Shown here piece after piece: positions 32,911 through 41,728 of a stretch of DNA of 64,000 nt. Origin of the DNA: Pseudomonas sp. IPO3778 (lineage in GTDB: Bacteria; Pseudomonadota; Gammaproteobacteria; Pseudomonadales; Pseudomonadaceae); the NCBI RefSeq assembly GCF_013386825.1, contig NZ_JACARC010000042.1, positions 44,034 to 108,033 on the forward strand, read 5' to 3'. The notes under the pieces are model-generated. The model saw nothing but the letters and a program-made list of their open reading frames with translations. It did not search any database and had not been told where the DNA came from. Each line of letters opens with the position of its first letter. Within the stretch, counting starts at the first letter, position 1. The position numbers were made by a program, and so were the translations under genes.

Positions 32911-34201
32911 GGAAGAACTCCAGCATGGCGTCGGCGTTGACGCGGTAGTTGAGGTTGCCGCAATGGCCGCCCAGGGGGTAGACGGTCAAGCGATCGCCGA
33001 AGGTTTTACGCAGGAAGCCAAGGTCGCCCGGGCCCAGGATCACATCGTCGGCATTGTGCATGACGGCGATTTTCGGGCTGTCGTGCAGGTAGTCCTTGAG
33101 GGCGTACAGGCTGACCTGATCCACCAGTTGCAACAGGCTGCCGCCGTCGGAGCGGGCGCGCCACATCGGGATCACCTGCTCGGTGAGGTAGCAGTCAAAG
33201 TCGCATTGCAGCGCACGCTTGAGGAACGGCGTGAGGCTGGTGCCTTCGCTGATCGGGTACTTGGGTGGCGTGATCAGGCCACGGCGGTTGATCAGGTCCG
33301 AGGTGAAGGCAATATCGGCTGCGGAAAAGCGGAACGAGGTGCCGATCAGCATCGCCATCTGTTCGTTGGTCAGGTGTTCCTTGGAGTTCTGGAAATCGTA
33401 GAGCAGGGCGTCGTTAAGGTCGATGTAGCCCTTTTGCTGGAAGTAGCGGGTCAGTTTGTTCAACACCAGCTCATAGAAGGTGGTGCTGTTGTTGATGCCC
33501 TTGACCTCGGTTTGCACCAGCTTGTCGAGGTTGGTGATCGAGGTGTAGAGGTTGACCGGCGGGTTCAGCAGCAGGACTTTCTTGAAGTTGAAGCTGCGAC
33601 GGGTTTCATCCAGCTTGCTGACAAAGGCGGCGTCGAGGGCGCCCAGGCTGTAGCCGGTGAGGTAGTAGTCGGTCACGGGCAGCGTCGGGTTTTGCGCGCG
33701 TACGGCCTGCATCACGCGGTACATGTCCTCGGCGTCTTCCTGGCTGATGCCGGGGGTGGCGAAGCGCGAGGCGGCGGTGATGAAGTCGAAGCTGGTCGGG
33801 GACGACAGCTGGACGACGTGGTAACCGGCCTTGTAGTACAGTTTTTTCAGGTATTCGTTGATGGTGCTGTCAAAGCGTGCGCCGGTGCCGGCGATCAGGA
33901 AGATCAGCGGTGCGGCGCGGTCTTGCTTGGCGATGCGGTAGGTGAGTTTCTTCACGGCCCAGAAGTTGTCGGGCAGGCTGAACTGGCGTTCCGGGCGCAT
34001 CGTCAGGGTGTAGTCGGACTGATTGATCTCATCGTCCGATGGCAGTTCCGGCCGCAGGTTGGGCGGCGTGGTCGCGATGGTCGCTTCAAACGGGTTGGTC
34101 AAAGGGTAGCCATAGCTGGCCTGGTCAATATCGACCGCCAGTGCTGACGCACTCAGAAAAAGGCTGCCCAACAGGGCCGCACAGCGCAAGGAACGGAGCA
34201 T
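32903..34201 (-). CDS. Exported alpha/beta-hydrolase coupled to mlaA, function unknown
   Basis: This 432-residue protein has a signal peptide ending SALA. An alpha/beta-hydrolase fold is suggested by LIFLIAGTGARFDS (oxyanion strand), the nucleophile elbow TGYSLGA near residue 187, a late acid in MHNADDVILGPGDLGF near 380, and a C-terminal His in YPLGGHCGN. No protein-kinase motif is visible. Its stop overlaps the start of mlaA, which suggests that the two act together on envelope lipids. The substrate is unknown. Confidence 0.8.
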   Translation of the reverse strand: MLRSLRCAALLGSLFLSASALAVDIDQASYGYPLTNPFEATIATTPPNLRPELPSDDEINQSDYTLTMRPERQFSLPDNFWAVKKLTYRIAKQDRAAPLIFLIAGTGARFDSTINEYLKKLYYKAGYHVVQLSSPTSFDFITAASRFATPGISQEDAEDMYRVMQAVRAQNPTLPVTDYYLTGYSLGALDAAFVSKLDETRRSFNFKKVLLLNPPVNLYTSITNLDKLVQTEVKGINNSTTFYELVLNKLTRYFQQKGYIDLNDALLYDFQNSKEHLTNEQMAMLIGTSFRFSAADIAFTSDLINRRGLITPPKYPISEGTSLTPFLKRALQCDFDCYLTEQVIPMWRARSDGGSLLQLVDQVSLYALKDYLHDSPKIAVMHNADDVILGPGDLGFLRKTFGDRLTVYPLGGHCGNLNYRVNADAMLEFFRG

Positions 34202-34438
34202 GACTAAATCCCTAAGAGGAAAACGTGCTGAAGTGGAGTTCGCAGGCTATGACCACCGCGTTGCTGCCGAAGTGCCAGCCATCGGCACGAAAAGTCGGAA
34301 AAAAACGTGGGAATCGGGGTAATAGTAGCCAGACGATACACTTTGGCACGCCTTGACGAACACTTATCTGTTTCCAAGCCTTGCCAACGGCCGCCGGGAG
34401 ATTAAGCTGGGCGCCGTTTTCGCCTATCGGAGTGCCCC

Positions 34439-34807
34439 ATGTCCCGCCGTTTTCCGCTGATTCTGTTGCTTATTGCCCTGCCGCTTTGGCTGGCCGCCAG
34501 TTATGGCGCGCGTTACGGATTCATGGAGGACGGTCGCTGGGTTGGCATTTGTGCTGATGAAGCCAGCCGTTGGGAATGCCAGGTGCGTTCCAACCTGGGG
34601 CTGATGATTCACTTCAAGGTGATGGGCTGGGCGGCGTTGGTGACGGCGGTGCTGGGGTTTTTCGTGCCGGGCCGTGCAGGGTGGGCGTTGGCGGTGTTGG
34701 CGCTGGTGTTCGGGTTTCCGGCATTGGCGTTGTACAACACGACCTTTGCGGTGTTTGCGGTGGTGATTGCGGGGTTGCGGTTGGTCCGTAAGCCTCGCGT
34801 CGCCTGA
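34439..34807 (+). CDS. Small membrane protein, function unknown
   Basis: This 122-residue protein has about four hydrophobic helices: residues 6-24, then after a short periplasmic segment with two cysteines (ICADEASRWECQ), three more at about 56-115. The two Cys may form a disulfide. The start is at 34439 after CGGAG. It is monocistronic, followed at once by a REPIN. I do not recognise a named family. Confidence 0.7.
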   Translation: MSRRFPLILLLIALPLWLAASYGARYGFMEDGRWVGICADEASRWECQVRSNLGLMIHFKVMGWAALVTAVLGFFVPGRAGWALAVLALVFGFPALALYNTTFAVFAVVIAGLRLVRKPRVA

Positions 34808-34811
34808 CAGG

Positions 34812-34903
34812 GCCTCTTCGCGAGCAAGCCCGCTCCCACATTTGACCGAGTACATCCCTTGGAATGCGGTCGAATGTGGGAGCGGGCTTGCTCGCGAAAG
34901 CGG
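34812..34903. repeat. REPIN between the small membrane protein and the GH17 gene
   Basis: CTTCGCGAGCAAGCCCGCTCC begins at 34816, and the mate GTGGGAGCGGGCTTGCTCGC begins at 34876. This is the GCTCGCGAA subtype shared with 4320-4410 and 59497-59585. The downstream arm ends two bases before the stop of the convergent GH17 gene. Confidence 0.9.
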
Positions 34904-34905
34904 TC

Positions 34906-36459
34906 TTAAGCCTTGCGCACCCGCAAGCAACGCCACAAGGCTACAACCATGAGCAGGCTCACCACCGCCCAACCCCACGCCTGCTGGTTCATCAATCCCT
35001 CACGGTACAGCTGTGGCGCAATACCGGCACCGATGATGAACGCCAGCAATGCAATCTCCCGACGCAGCCCGCCAACCGGACGCACCAGGTACACCAGCGC
35101 CGGCAGCACCAGCGCGGCACTCGGGAAGCTGCGATAACGCGGGTCAAACACCAGCGCCAGCATCATCACCGCACCGGCAAACCCGGCGATTGCCACCAGC
35201 CAGCTGGCGCGTTGCTCGATCCAGTTGAATGCTCGTTCGCGCCAGCCTTCCCGTGCACTCAGGGCCAGGGCGGCGTGGGTCAGTACGGCGAGGTTCAAGG
35301 CCACCAGCAGTCCCGCCCATACCCACTCATCCGTAAAGCGCGCCGTTACCCGGTTCAATTCACCCCAGGTGCCAATCGAGCAGGCAGCCACTGCGCCCAG
35401 CAACGGCAACAACAACGCGGCACGGGTGGTGCGCACGCGGCCGCCCAGCAGCAGCGTCCCCAGCAGGATAACTGCGCCAACCCCCAGCCACAGCGGCCAG
35501 TACGGCACATTGGTCACCGGGCCGGCCAGCACGTCCTTGTCCTGGCGGTCTGCATCAAACAAACCCCAGTAACCGCCTACAGCACCTTCGCTGGCGCGTT
35601 TCCACGGCTGGTCAAAGGCTTCGATCAGGTTGTAGTGCCAGCCATTGGCTTCGGCCATGGCCACGAACCCGCGCATGAACTTGGCTTCGTTGACCCGGCT
35701 CGGCACCGCCGTTTCCCGCTGGCGGCCTTCGCTCGGCCAACCGGTTTCACCGATCATCACATCCTTGGGGGCGAACTTTTTGCCGAACGTCTGGCGAACA
35801 TCGCCCACATGCTTGAGCGCCTGGTCGATGCCCGACGGGTCATCTTCCCAGTAAGGCAGCAAGTGGATGGTCAGGAAATCCACCGCCGGAGCGATTTCCG
35901 GGTGTTGCAGCCAGAACTCCCACACATCGGCATAGGTGACCGGCTGCTTGATATGGTCTTTGACGTGATGGATCAACTTGACCAACTGCGCAGCGGTGAC
36001 TTCCTTGCGCAGCAGGGTTTCGTTACCCACGATCACCGACGTGATGACGTCGGGGTTGGCGTTGGCCGAGGCGATCAGTGCCTCGACTTCCTTGGCCGTG
36101 GCCACCGGATCGCTGCTGACCCACGCGCCGCTCATCAGCTTCAGGCCGTGTTTGCGCGCCAATTCCGGCAAGGCTTCAAGGCCGGTCTGGGAGTAGGTGC
36201 GGATGCACTCGAAACGGGTGGACAGCAACGCCAGGTCGGCGTCCATGCGCTCGGGGCGCAGGGTGAACGGCTGGTCGAATGGGGATTGGTCTTTGTCGAA
36301 GGGCGTGTAGGACGCGCATTGCAGTTTGTGGCTGGCACTGGCCACGTCTGGCAGCACCACCGGCTGGCCGAGACCATACCAATAGCCGCCGAGGGCCAAC
36401 ACGCCGAGGAACAGGGCAAATAAATAAGGCAGGAGCGGGAAGCGGGCAGTCGCGGGCAT
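34906..36459 (-). CDS. Membrane-bound GH17 beta-1,3-glucanase / glucan-modifying enzyme
   Basis: This 517-residue protein has one N-terminal membrane anchor and an extracytoplasmic glycoside hydrolase 17 domain at about residues 45-310. About six C-terminal membrane helices follow. The acid/base glutamate is in SVIVGNETLLR and the nucleophile in VMIGETGWPSEG, as in plant-type GH17 enzymes. Such bacterial proteins trim or branch cyclic or periplasmic beta-glucans. The start MPATARF at 36459 is chosen over 36537, which adds a non-conserved stretch. No ndvB-like synthase adjoins it. Confidence 0.85.
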   Translation of the reverse strand: MPATARFPLLPYLFALFLGVLALGGYWYGLGQPVVLPDVASASHKLQCASYTPFDKDQSPFDQPFTLRPERMDADLALLSTRFECIRTYSQTGLEALPELARKHGLKLMSGAWVSSDPVATAKEVEALIASANANPDVITSVIVGNETLLRKEVTAAQLVKLIHHVKDHIKQPVTYADVWEFWLQHPEIAPAVDFLTIHLLPYWEDDPSGIDQALKHVGDVRQTFGKKFAPKDVMIGETGWPSEGRQRETAVPSRVNEAKFMRGFVAMAEANGWHYNLIEAFDQPWKRASEGAVGGYWGLFDADRQDKDVLAGPVTNVPYWPLWLGVGAVILLGTLLLGGRVRTTRAALLLPLLGAVAACSIGTWGELNRVTARFTDEWVWAGLLVALNLAVLTHAALALSAREGWRERAFNWIEQRASWLVAIAGFAGAVMMLALVFDPRYRSFPSAALVLPALVYLVRPVGGLRREIALLAFIIGAGIAPQLYREGLMNQQAWGWAVVSLLMVVALWRCLRVRKA

Positions 36460-36789
36460 GGTCAGGCCGTCTGGGGGCAAAGGCGCGCATCTTACCCGGA
36501 TTTGTGCCGTCCCAGTGGGGCAGCATAATTTTGACATGCAAAGTTCGGGCGGGATTGTCGGTGAATGTCCTACAAATCGTCCTGCTGGCGATGTGATGTC
36601 GTTTCTTGCTTACCTGAGGTCGCAGTCAGAGCAGGTCGCTTATGGCAGCAGGTTGATTATCGAAGTGTCAGCCCTCCACTGATGAGGCACCCAGGTGATC
36701 GATGCGCGTGAAGGGGGCGCGGTGCACCACATAACAACAGGTTGACGTCGCTCGGCATCCGCCGGGCGCAGCACTTTCGGGGAAGCACT
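36460..36789. other. Intergenic region between GH17 and betaine-binding genes
   Basis: About 330 bp separate two divergent genes. I see no conserved ORF, REP or clear dyad. It must contain both promoters, but no convincing -35/-10 pair could be fixed by eye. Confidence 0.6.
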
Positions 36790-37641
36790 ATGAAGATGCG
36801 ACGACTCTTGGGCGCAGCTGCCACTTTGGTAGTTGCGATGAGCTCCACACTGGCCAGCGCCGACAGCAAAACCCTGAGCATCGGCTATGTGGATGGCTGG
36901 TCGGACAGTGTTGCCACCACCTTTGTTGCGGCAGAAGTGATCAAGCAAAAGCTCGGTTATGACGTGAAACTGCAAGCGGTCGCGACCGGGATCATGTGGC
37001 AAGGCGTGGCCACCGGCAAACTCGACGCCATGCTCTCCGCCTGGCTGCCGGTGACCCACGGTGAATACTGGACCAAGAACAAGGACAAGGTGGTCGACTA
37101 CGGCCCCAACTTCAAGGACGCCAAGATCGGCCTGATCGTGCCTGAGTACGTGAAAGCCAAATCCATCGAAGACCTCAAGACCGACACCACCTTCAAGAAC
37201 AAGATCGTCGGCATCGACGCCGGTTCAGGCGTGATGCTCAAGACCGACGAAGCGATCAAGGCCTATGGCCTGGACTACAAGCTGCAAGCCAGTTCCGGCG
37301 CGGCAATGATCGCCGAACTGACCCGTGCTGAAGACAAACAGGAATCCATTGCGGTCACCGGTTGGGTGCCACACTGGATGTTCGCCAAGTGGAAACTGCG
37401 TTTCCTGGACGACCCAAAAGGAATTTATGGTGCTGCTGAAACCGTCAACAGCATCGGCAGCAAAGGCCTGGAAAAGAAAGCCCCGGAAGTCGTGGCGTTC
37501 CTGAAGAAATTCCAGTGGGCCTCCAAGGATGAAATCGGCGAAGTCATGCTGGCGATTCAAGAGGGCGCCAAGCCTGAAGCCGCCGCCAAGGATTGGGTGG
37601 CCAAGCACCCTGAGCGTGTCGCGGAGTGGACCGCTAAGTAA
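36790..37641 (+). CDS. Glycine betaine/choline-type ABC substrate-binding protein
   Basis: This 283-residue periplasmic binding protein of the OpuAC/ProX type II family has a signal peptide ending TLASA before DSKTLSIGYVDGW. The ligand-box aromatic residues are seen in YVDGWSDS, GIMWQGVATGKLDAMLSAWLP and GWVPHWMF, consistent with cation-pi binding of quaternary amines. The start at 36790 is the first codon of the signal peptide. No permease or ATPase follows, so it is a stand-alone receptor that may feed a shared CbcWV-type transporter. The exact ligand is uncertain. Confidence 0.88.
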   Translation: MKMRRLLGAAATLVVAMSSTLASADSKTLSIGYVDGWSDSVATTFVAAEVIKQKLGYDVKLQAVATGIMWQGVATGKLDAMLSAWLPVTHGEYWTKNKDKVVDYGPNFKDAKIGLIVPEYVKAKSIEDLKTDTTFKNKIVGIDAGSGVMLKTDEAIKAYGLDYKLQASSGAAMIAELTRAEDKQESIAVTGWVPHWMFAKWKLRFLDDPKGIYGAAETVNSIGSKGLEKKAPEVVAFLKKFQWASKDEIGEVMLAIQEGAKPEAAAKDWVAKHPERVAEWTAK

Positions 37642-37652
37642 TACCCAAAAAC

Positions 37653-37752
37653 TGTAGGAGCGAGCTTGCTCGCGAAGAAGGCAAGGGCACCGCGATCATC
37701 CAGAATGAACGCGTTATCGTTGACTCTTTTCGCGAGCAAGCTCGCTCCTACA
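37653..37752. repeat. REPIN of the GTAGGAGCGAGC subtype
   Basis: TGTAGGAGCGAGCTTGCTCG begins at 37653, and its mate CGCGAGCAAGCTCGCTCCTA ends at about 37750. It differs from the other REPs in the window by an A for G in GTAGGAG and by GAGC for GGGC. It follows the betaine-binding gene by ten bases. Confidence 0.9.
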
Positions 37753-37881
37753 ATTGTTTCTGCACCCTCGCAATCCCTCGCTACACTCCTTCTACTACTA
37801 AGGTCGTCTGGAACCTGTTCCTCAGCCGCATACAGTGGATATGTTCCAATAATAAAAAGCTGTGCTGCGAGGATAAAAACA

Positions 37882-38193
37882 ATGAACGACAGCATTTACC
37901 TCTCGATTCAAAACAGCCCGCGTTTCAAGGAGCTGGTCAGTAAACGAGAAAAGTTCGCCTGGATTCTCTCGGCGATCATGCTTGGGCTTTACTCCGCTTT
38001 CATTCTTCTGATTGCCTATGGGCCGCAAATACTGGGGGCCAAGATCAGCCCCGGTTCGTCCATCACCTGGGGGATCCCGATTGGGGTCGGGCTGATTGTT
38101 TCGGCCTTTGTCCTAACCGCAATCTATGTACGACGCGCCAACGGCGAATTTGACGACCTGAACAATGCGATTCTCAAGGAGGCTGCGCAATGA
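37882..38193 (+). CDS. DUF485 small membrane partner of ActP
   Basis: This 103-residue protein has two membrane helices (about residues 25-45 and 62-82) and the DUF485 pattern FKELVSKREKFAWILSAIML. It corresponds to E. coli YjcH, encoded just before actP. The start at 37882 follows GCGAGGA. Its stop overlaps the actP ATG (ATGA), so the two are coupled. The family is thought to accompany acetate symporters; its molecular role is not settled. Confidence 0.9.
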   Translation: MNDSIYLSIQNSPRFKELVSKREKFAWILSAIMLGLYSAFILLIAYGPQILGAKISPGSSITWGIPIGVGLIVSAFVLTAIYVRRANGEFDDLNNAILKEAAQ

Positions 38194-39848
38194 TCCGTCG
38201 TCTATTGGCTGTACTCGGTGCCTCGGTCTTTGCACCTGCCGTTTGGGCGGCGGAAGCATTGACCGGTGAAGTGCATAAACAACCGCTGAATATCGCAGCG
38301 ATCCTGATGTTCGTCGTCTTCGTCGGCGCGACATTGTGCATCACCTACTGGGCGTCCAAGCGCAACAAGTCGGCGGCCGACTACTACGCAGCCGGCGGCA
38401 AGATCACCGGGTTCCAGAACGGCTTGGCGATTGCCGGTGACTACATGTCGGCCGCCTCCTTCCTGGGGATTTCCGCGCTGGTGTTCACCTCCGGCTACGA
38501 TGGCCTGATCTACTCGATCGGCTTCCTGGTGGGCTGGCCGATCATTCTGTTCCTGATCGCCGAGCGCCTGCGTAACCTGGGTAAATATACGTTTGCCGAC
38601 GTGGCGTCTTACCGCCTCGGGCAAACCCAGATCCGCAGTCTGTCAGCGTGTGGCTCTTTGGTGGTGGTGGCGTTCTACCTGATCGCGCAGATGGTAGGCG
38701 CGGGCAAGTTGATCCAGCTGCTGTTCGGCCTTGATTACCATGTTGCGGTGATCCTGGTGGGCATCCTGATGTGCCTCTATGTGTTGTTTGGCGGCATGCT
38801 GGCGACCACGTGGGTACAGATCATCAAGGCAGTGCTGCTGCTGTCCGGTGCCTCGTTCATGGCGCTGATGGTGATGAAGCACGTCAACTTCGACTTCAAC
38901 ATGCTGTTTGCCGAGGCGATCAAGGTTCACCCTAAAGGTGAGGCGATCATGAGCCCGGGCGGCCTGGTGAAAGACCCGATTTCGGCGTTCTCCCTCGGCC
39001 TGGCACTGATGTTCGGTACCGCTGGCCTGCCGCACATCCTGATGCGCTTCTTTACGGTGAGTGACGCCAAGGAAGCTCGCAAGAGCGTGCTGTATGCCAC
39101 TGGCTTCATCGGCTACTTCTATATCCTGACGTTCATTATCGGCTTCGGCGCGATCCTGTTGGTCAGCACCAACCCGGCGTTCAAGGATGCGGCAGGTGCC
39201 TTGCTCGGCGGTAACAACATGGCAGCGGTGCATTTGGCCGATGCGGTGGGTGGCAGTATCTTCCTGGGCTTCATCTCGGCCGTGGCGTTTGCCACCATCC
39301 TGGCAGTGGTTGCCGGTTTGACCCTGGCGGGTGCTTCGGCGGTGTCCCATGACCTGTACGCCAGCGTGATCAAGAAAGGCAAGGCCAACGAGAAGGATGA
39401 GATTCGCGTATCGAAGATCACCACCATCGCGCTGGGCGTGCTGGCCATTGGTCTGGGGATCCTGTTTGAAAGCCAGAACATTGCGTTCATGGTGGGCCTG
39501 GCGTTCTCCATTGCGGCGAGCTGTAACTTCCCGGTGCTGTTGCTTTCCATGTACTGGAAAAACCTCACCACCCGCGGCGCAATGATTGGTGGCTGGTTGG
39601 GCCTGGTCAGTGCCGTTGGCCTGATGATCCTCGGCCCGACCATCTGGGTGTCGATCCTGCACCATGAGAAGGCTATCTTCCCTTACGAATACCCGGCGCT
39701 GTTCTCGATGATCATTGCGTTCGTCGGCATCTGGTTCTTCTCCATCACCGACAAGTCGGCGGCGGCAGAGAAGGAGCGTGCGCTGTACTTCCCGCAGTTT
39801 GTGCGTTCGCAGACTGGCCTGGGGGCGAGTGGGGCAGTTAACCACTAA
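38190..39848 (+). CDS. actP: Cation/acetate symporter ActP
   Basis: This 552-residue sodium:solute symporter family protein has an N-terminal signal-like helix (residues 1-20) and about thirteen further membrane helices. Family segments include ADYYAAGGKITGFQNGLAIAGDYMSAASFLGI and TAGLPHILMRFFTVSDAKEAR. ActP imports acetate and related short acids. It is paired with the DUF485 gene and followed by a strong terminator. Its position near gltA and the TCA genes fits acetate use. Confidence 0.93.
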   Translation: MIRRLLAVLGASVFAPAVWAAEALTGEVHKQPLNIAAILMFVVFVGATLCITYWASKRNKSAADYYAAGGKITGFQNGLAIAGDYMSAASFLGISALVFTSGYDGLIYSIGFLVGWPIILFLIAERLRNLGKYTFADVASYRLGQTQIRSLSACGSLVVVAFYLIAQMVGAGKLIQLLFGLDYHVAVILVGILMCLYVLFGGMLATTWVQIIKAVLLLSGASFMALMVMKHVNFDFNMLFAEAIKVHPKGEAIMSPGGLVKDPISAFSLGLALMFGTAGLPHILMRFFTVSDAKEARKSVLYATGFIGYFYILTFIIGFGAILLVSTNPAFKDAAGALLGGNNMAAVHLADAVGGSIFLGFISAVAFATILAVVAGLTLAGASAVSHDLYASVIKKGKANEKDEIRVSKITTIALGVLAIGLGILFESQNIAFMVGLAFSIAASCNFPVLLLSMYWKNLTTRGAMIGGWLGLVSAVGLMILGPTIWVSILHHEKAIFPYEYPALFSMIIAFVGIWFFSITDKSAAAEKERALYFPQFVRSQTGLGASGAVNH

Positions 39849-39863
39849 GGTTGTAACCGTTAC

Positions 39864-39900
39864 AAAAAAAGCCCCGATCGTGAGATCGGGGCTTTTTTTT
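39864..39900 (+). terminator. Rho-independent terminator of actP
   Basis: GCCCCGATC (39871-39879), loop GTGA, GATCGGGGC (39884-39892), then eight T residues, with an A-run on the other side. It lies 22 bp after the actP stop. Confidence 0.95.
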
Positions 39901-39953
39901 GCCTTTATTGGGTATGGATACGACAAAACTGTTTCTCAAATCCTGCACAAATA

Positions 39954-39985
39954 AAAACGGCCTCCCTATCAAAGGAGGCCGTTTT
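39954..39985. terminator. Terminator-like hairpin, upstream copy
   Basis: AAAACGGCCTCC and GGAGGCCGTTTT pair around CTATCAAA. With its flanks it is a diverged copy of the hairpin at 40149-40176, and the two bracket the palindromic element at 40006-40139. Confidence 0.8.
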
Positions 39986-40005
39986 GGGTGTAGCCAAGTA
40001 GCGGA

Positions 40006-40139
40006 TGATCGTTCCCGCGCTCTGCGTGGGAATGCCGCCTTGGACGCTCCGCGTCCTGCTCGCAGCGCATGGCTCAGGTGCGCAATGGTGGCGCAGAGCG
40101 TCACAGGGTGCATTTCCATGCGGCGCGCAGGAACGATCA
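40006..40139. repeat. 134-bp palindromic repeat element (MITE-like)
   Basis: Terminal inverted repeats TGATCGTTCC (40006-40015) and GGAACGATCA (40130-40139) enclose further internal complementarity (CGCTCTGCG, GACGCTCCGCGTCC, GGCGCAGAGCGTC). There is no coding capacity. I recognise this as a dispersed intergenic repeat common in Pseudomonas genomes, from memory of its typical ends. Confidence 0.75.
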
Positions 40140-40148
40140 GCACAAACA

Positions 40149-40176
40149 AATACGGCCTCCAGAAGGAGGCCGTATT
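40149..40176 (-). terminator. Terminator of gltA
   Basis: AATACGGCCTCC and GGAGGCCGTATT pair around AGAA. Read on the minus strand, TATTTGTTTG follows the stem. It lies 34 bp beyond the gltA stop. Confidence 0.85.
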
Positions 40177-40209
40177 CGGTGCAGCTAAGCGGTTATCACA
40201 ACACAACGC

Positions 40210-41499
40210 TTATTTGCGGTCTTCCAGCTTGGTAATGTCACGCGACTCGTAGCCGGTGTACAGCTGGCGCGGGCGGCCAATCTTGTACGGGCTGGAGAGC
40301 ATTTCTTTCCAGTGGGAGATCCAGCCCACGGTCCGCGCCAGGGCGAAGATCACGGTAAACATGCTGGTTGGAATGCCGATCGCCTTGAGGATGATCCCCG
40401 AGTAGAAGTCGACGTTCGGGTACAGCGAGCGTTCGATGAAGTACGGGTCGGTCAGGGCGATCTCTTCCAGGCGCATGGCCAGTTCGAGTTGCGGATCGTT
40501 CTTGATGCCCAGTTCCTTCAACACTTCGTCGCAGGTCTTCTTCATCACGGTGGCGCGCGGGTCGCGGTTCTTGTAGACCCGGTGACCGAAGCCCATCAAC
40601 TTGAACGGATCGTTCTTGTCCTTGGCCTTGGCGATGAACTTGTCGATGTTCGAGACATCGCCGATTTCATCGAGCATGGTCAATACGGCTTCGTTCGCAC
40701 CGCCGTGGGCAGGGCCCCACAGTGCGGCGATACCGGCGGCGATACAGGCGAACGGGTTGGCACCCGAAGAGCCCGCCAGGCGCACGGTAGACGTCGAGGC
40801 GTTCTGTTCGTGGTCGGCGTGAAGGATAAAGATCTTGTCCATCGCGGCGGCCAGCACCGGGCTGATCGGTTTGATCTCGCACGGGGTGTTGAACATCATG
40901 TGCAGGAAGTTTTCCGCGTACGTCAGGTCGTTGCGCGGGTACATCATGGGCTGGCCCATGGAGTACTTGTAAACCATTGCGGCCAGGGTCGGCATCTTGG
41001 CAACCAGGCGGATCGCGGAAATTTCGCGATGCTGCGGGTTATTGATGTCCAGGGAGTCGTGATAGAAGGCCGACAGGGCGCCGACTACGCCGCACATGAC
41101 GGCCATCGGGTGGGCGTCGCGACGGAAGCCGTTGAAGAAGGTCTTCAACTGCTCGTGAACCATGGTGTGGTTCTTCACGGTGCTGACAAACTGGGCCTTT
41201 TGCTCAGCTGTTGGCAATTCGCCATTAAGCAGCAGGTAGCAGGTTTCCAGGTAGTCCGACTGTTCAGCAAGCTGTTCGATCGGGTAGCCGCGGTGCAGCA
41301 AGATACCGTTATCACCGTCGATATAGGTGATCTTCGACTCGCATGAGGCGGTCGACATGAAGCCTGGGTCGAATGTAAAACGGCCCGTGGCCGTCAGGCC
41401 CCGTACGTCGATAACATCGGGACCAACGGTGCCGGTTAAAATGGGCAGCTCGACGGGGGCTGCGCCCTCGATGATCAACTGCGCTTTTTTGTCAGCCAT
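40210..41499 (-). CDS. gltA: Citrate synthase (type II)
   Basis: This 429-residue hexameric-type citrate synthase condenses oxaloacetate and acetyl-CoA. The catalytic histidines are in SSGANPFACIAAGIAALWGPAHGGANE and in MGFGHRVYKNRDPRA, and a C-terminal Asp is in PNVDFYSGI. It is divergent from the sdh operon, with a recognisable promoter at 41558-41585. The downstream hairpin is duplicated. It belongs to the central TCA module formed with the sdh and suc genes. Confidence 0.97.
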   Translation of the reverse strand: MADKKAQLIIEGAAPVELPILTGTVGPDVIDVRGLTATGRFTFDPGFMSTASCESKITYIDGDNGILLHRGYPIEQLAEQSDYLETCYLLLNGELPTAEQKAQFVSTVKNHTMVHEQLKTFFNGFRRDAHPMAVMCGVVGALSAFYHDSLDINNPQHREISAIRLVAKMPTLAAMVYKYSMGQPMMYPRNDLTYAENFLHMMFNTPCEIKPISPVLAAAMDKIFILHADHEQNASTSTVRLAGSSGANPFACIAAGIAALWGPAHGGANEAVLTMLDEIGDVSNIDKFIAKAKDKNDPFKLMGFGHRVYKNRDPRATVMKKTCDEVLKELGIKNDPQLELAMRLEEIALTDPYFIERSLYPNVDFYSGIILKAIGIPTSMFTVIFALARTVGWISHWKEMLSSPYKIGRPRQLYTGYESRDITKLEDRK

Positions 41500-41557
41500 G
41501 TGGCCTCCTATTTATGCTTCAAATCATCAGACAGACCCCCCACGCAGGGCCCGCACC

Positions 41558-41585
41558 ACTATATTGATATAAATCCAGATGTCAA
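41558..41585 (-). promoter_or_regulatory. Sigma-70 promoter candidate for gltA
   Basis: On the minus strand TTGACA, a 16-bp spacer and TATAGT are visible, about 60 bp upstream of the gltA start. Near-consensus boxes fit strong expression. Confidence 0.65.
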
Positions 41586-41699
41586 TTTGCCTAAAGTCTT
41601 GCGCCAGAAGGCTTTAACCGTACTTTTTCCTCGAAATTACCTGCCATTTACGCCTTTTATGCCGCCAGCGCAATGCGCTATTAGGGTGAGGAGTGCGCG

Positions 41700-41728
41700 T
41701 TGTCATTAGTTGCCTAACTGTCTATACT
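41700..41728 (+). promoter_or_regulatory. Sigma-70 promoter candidate for sdhCDAB
   Basis: TTGTCA (41700-41705), a 17-bp spacer and TATACT (41723-41728) lie 134 bp before the sdhC start. They imply a 5' leader of about 125 nt. Apart from this and the gltA promoter, the 363-bp gltA-sdhC gap contains no ORF that I can support. Confidence 0.65.
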
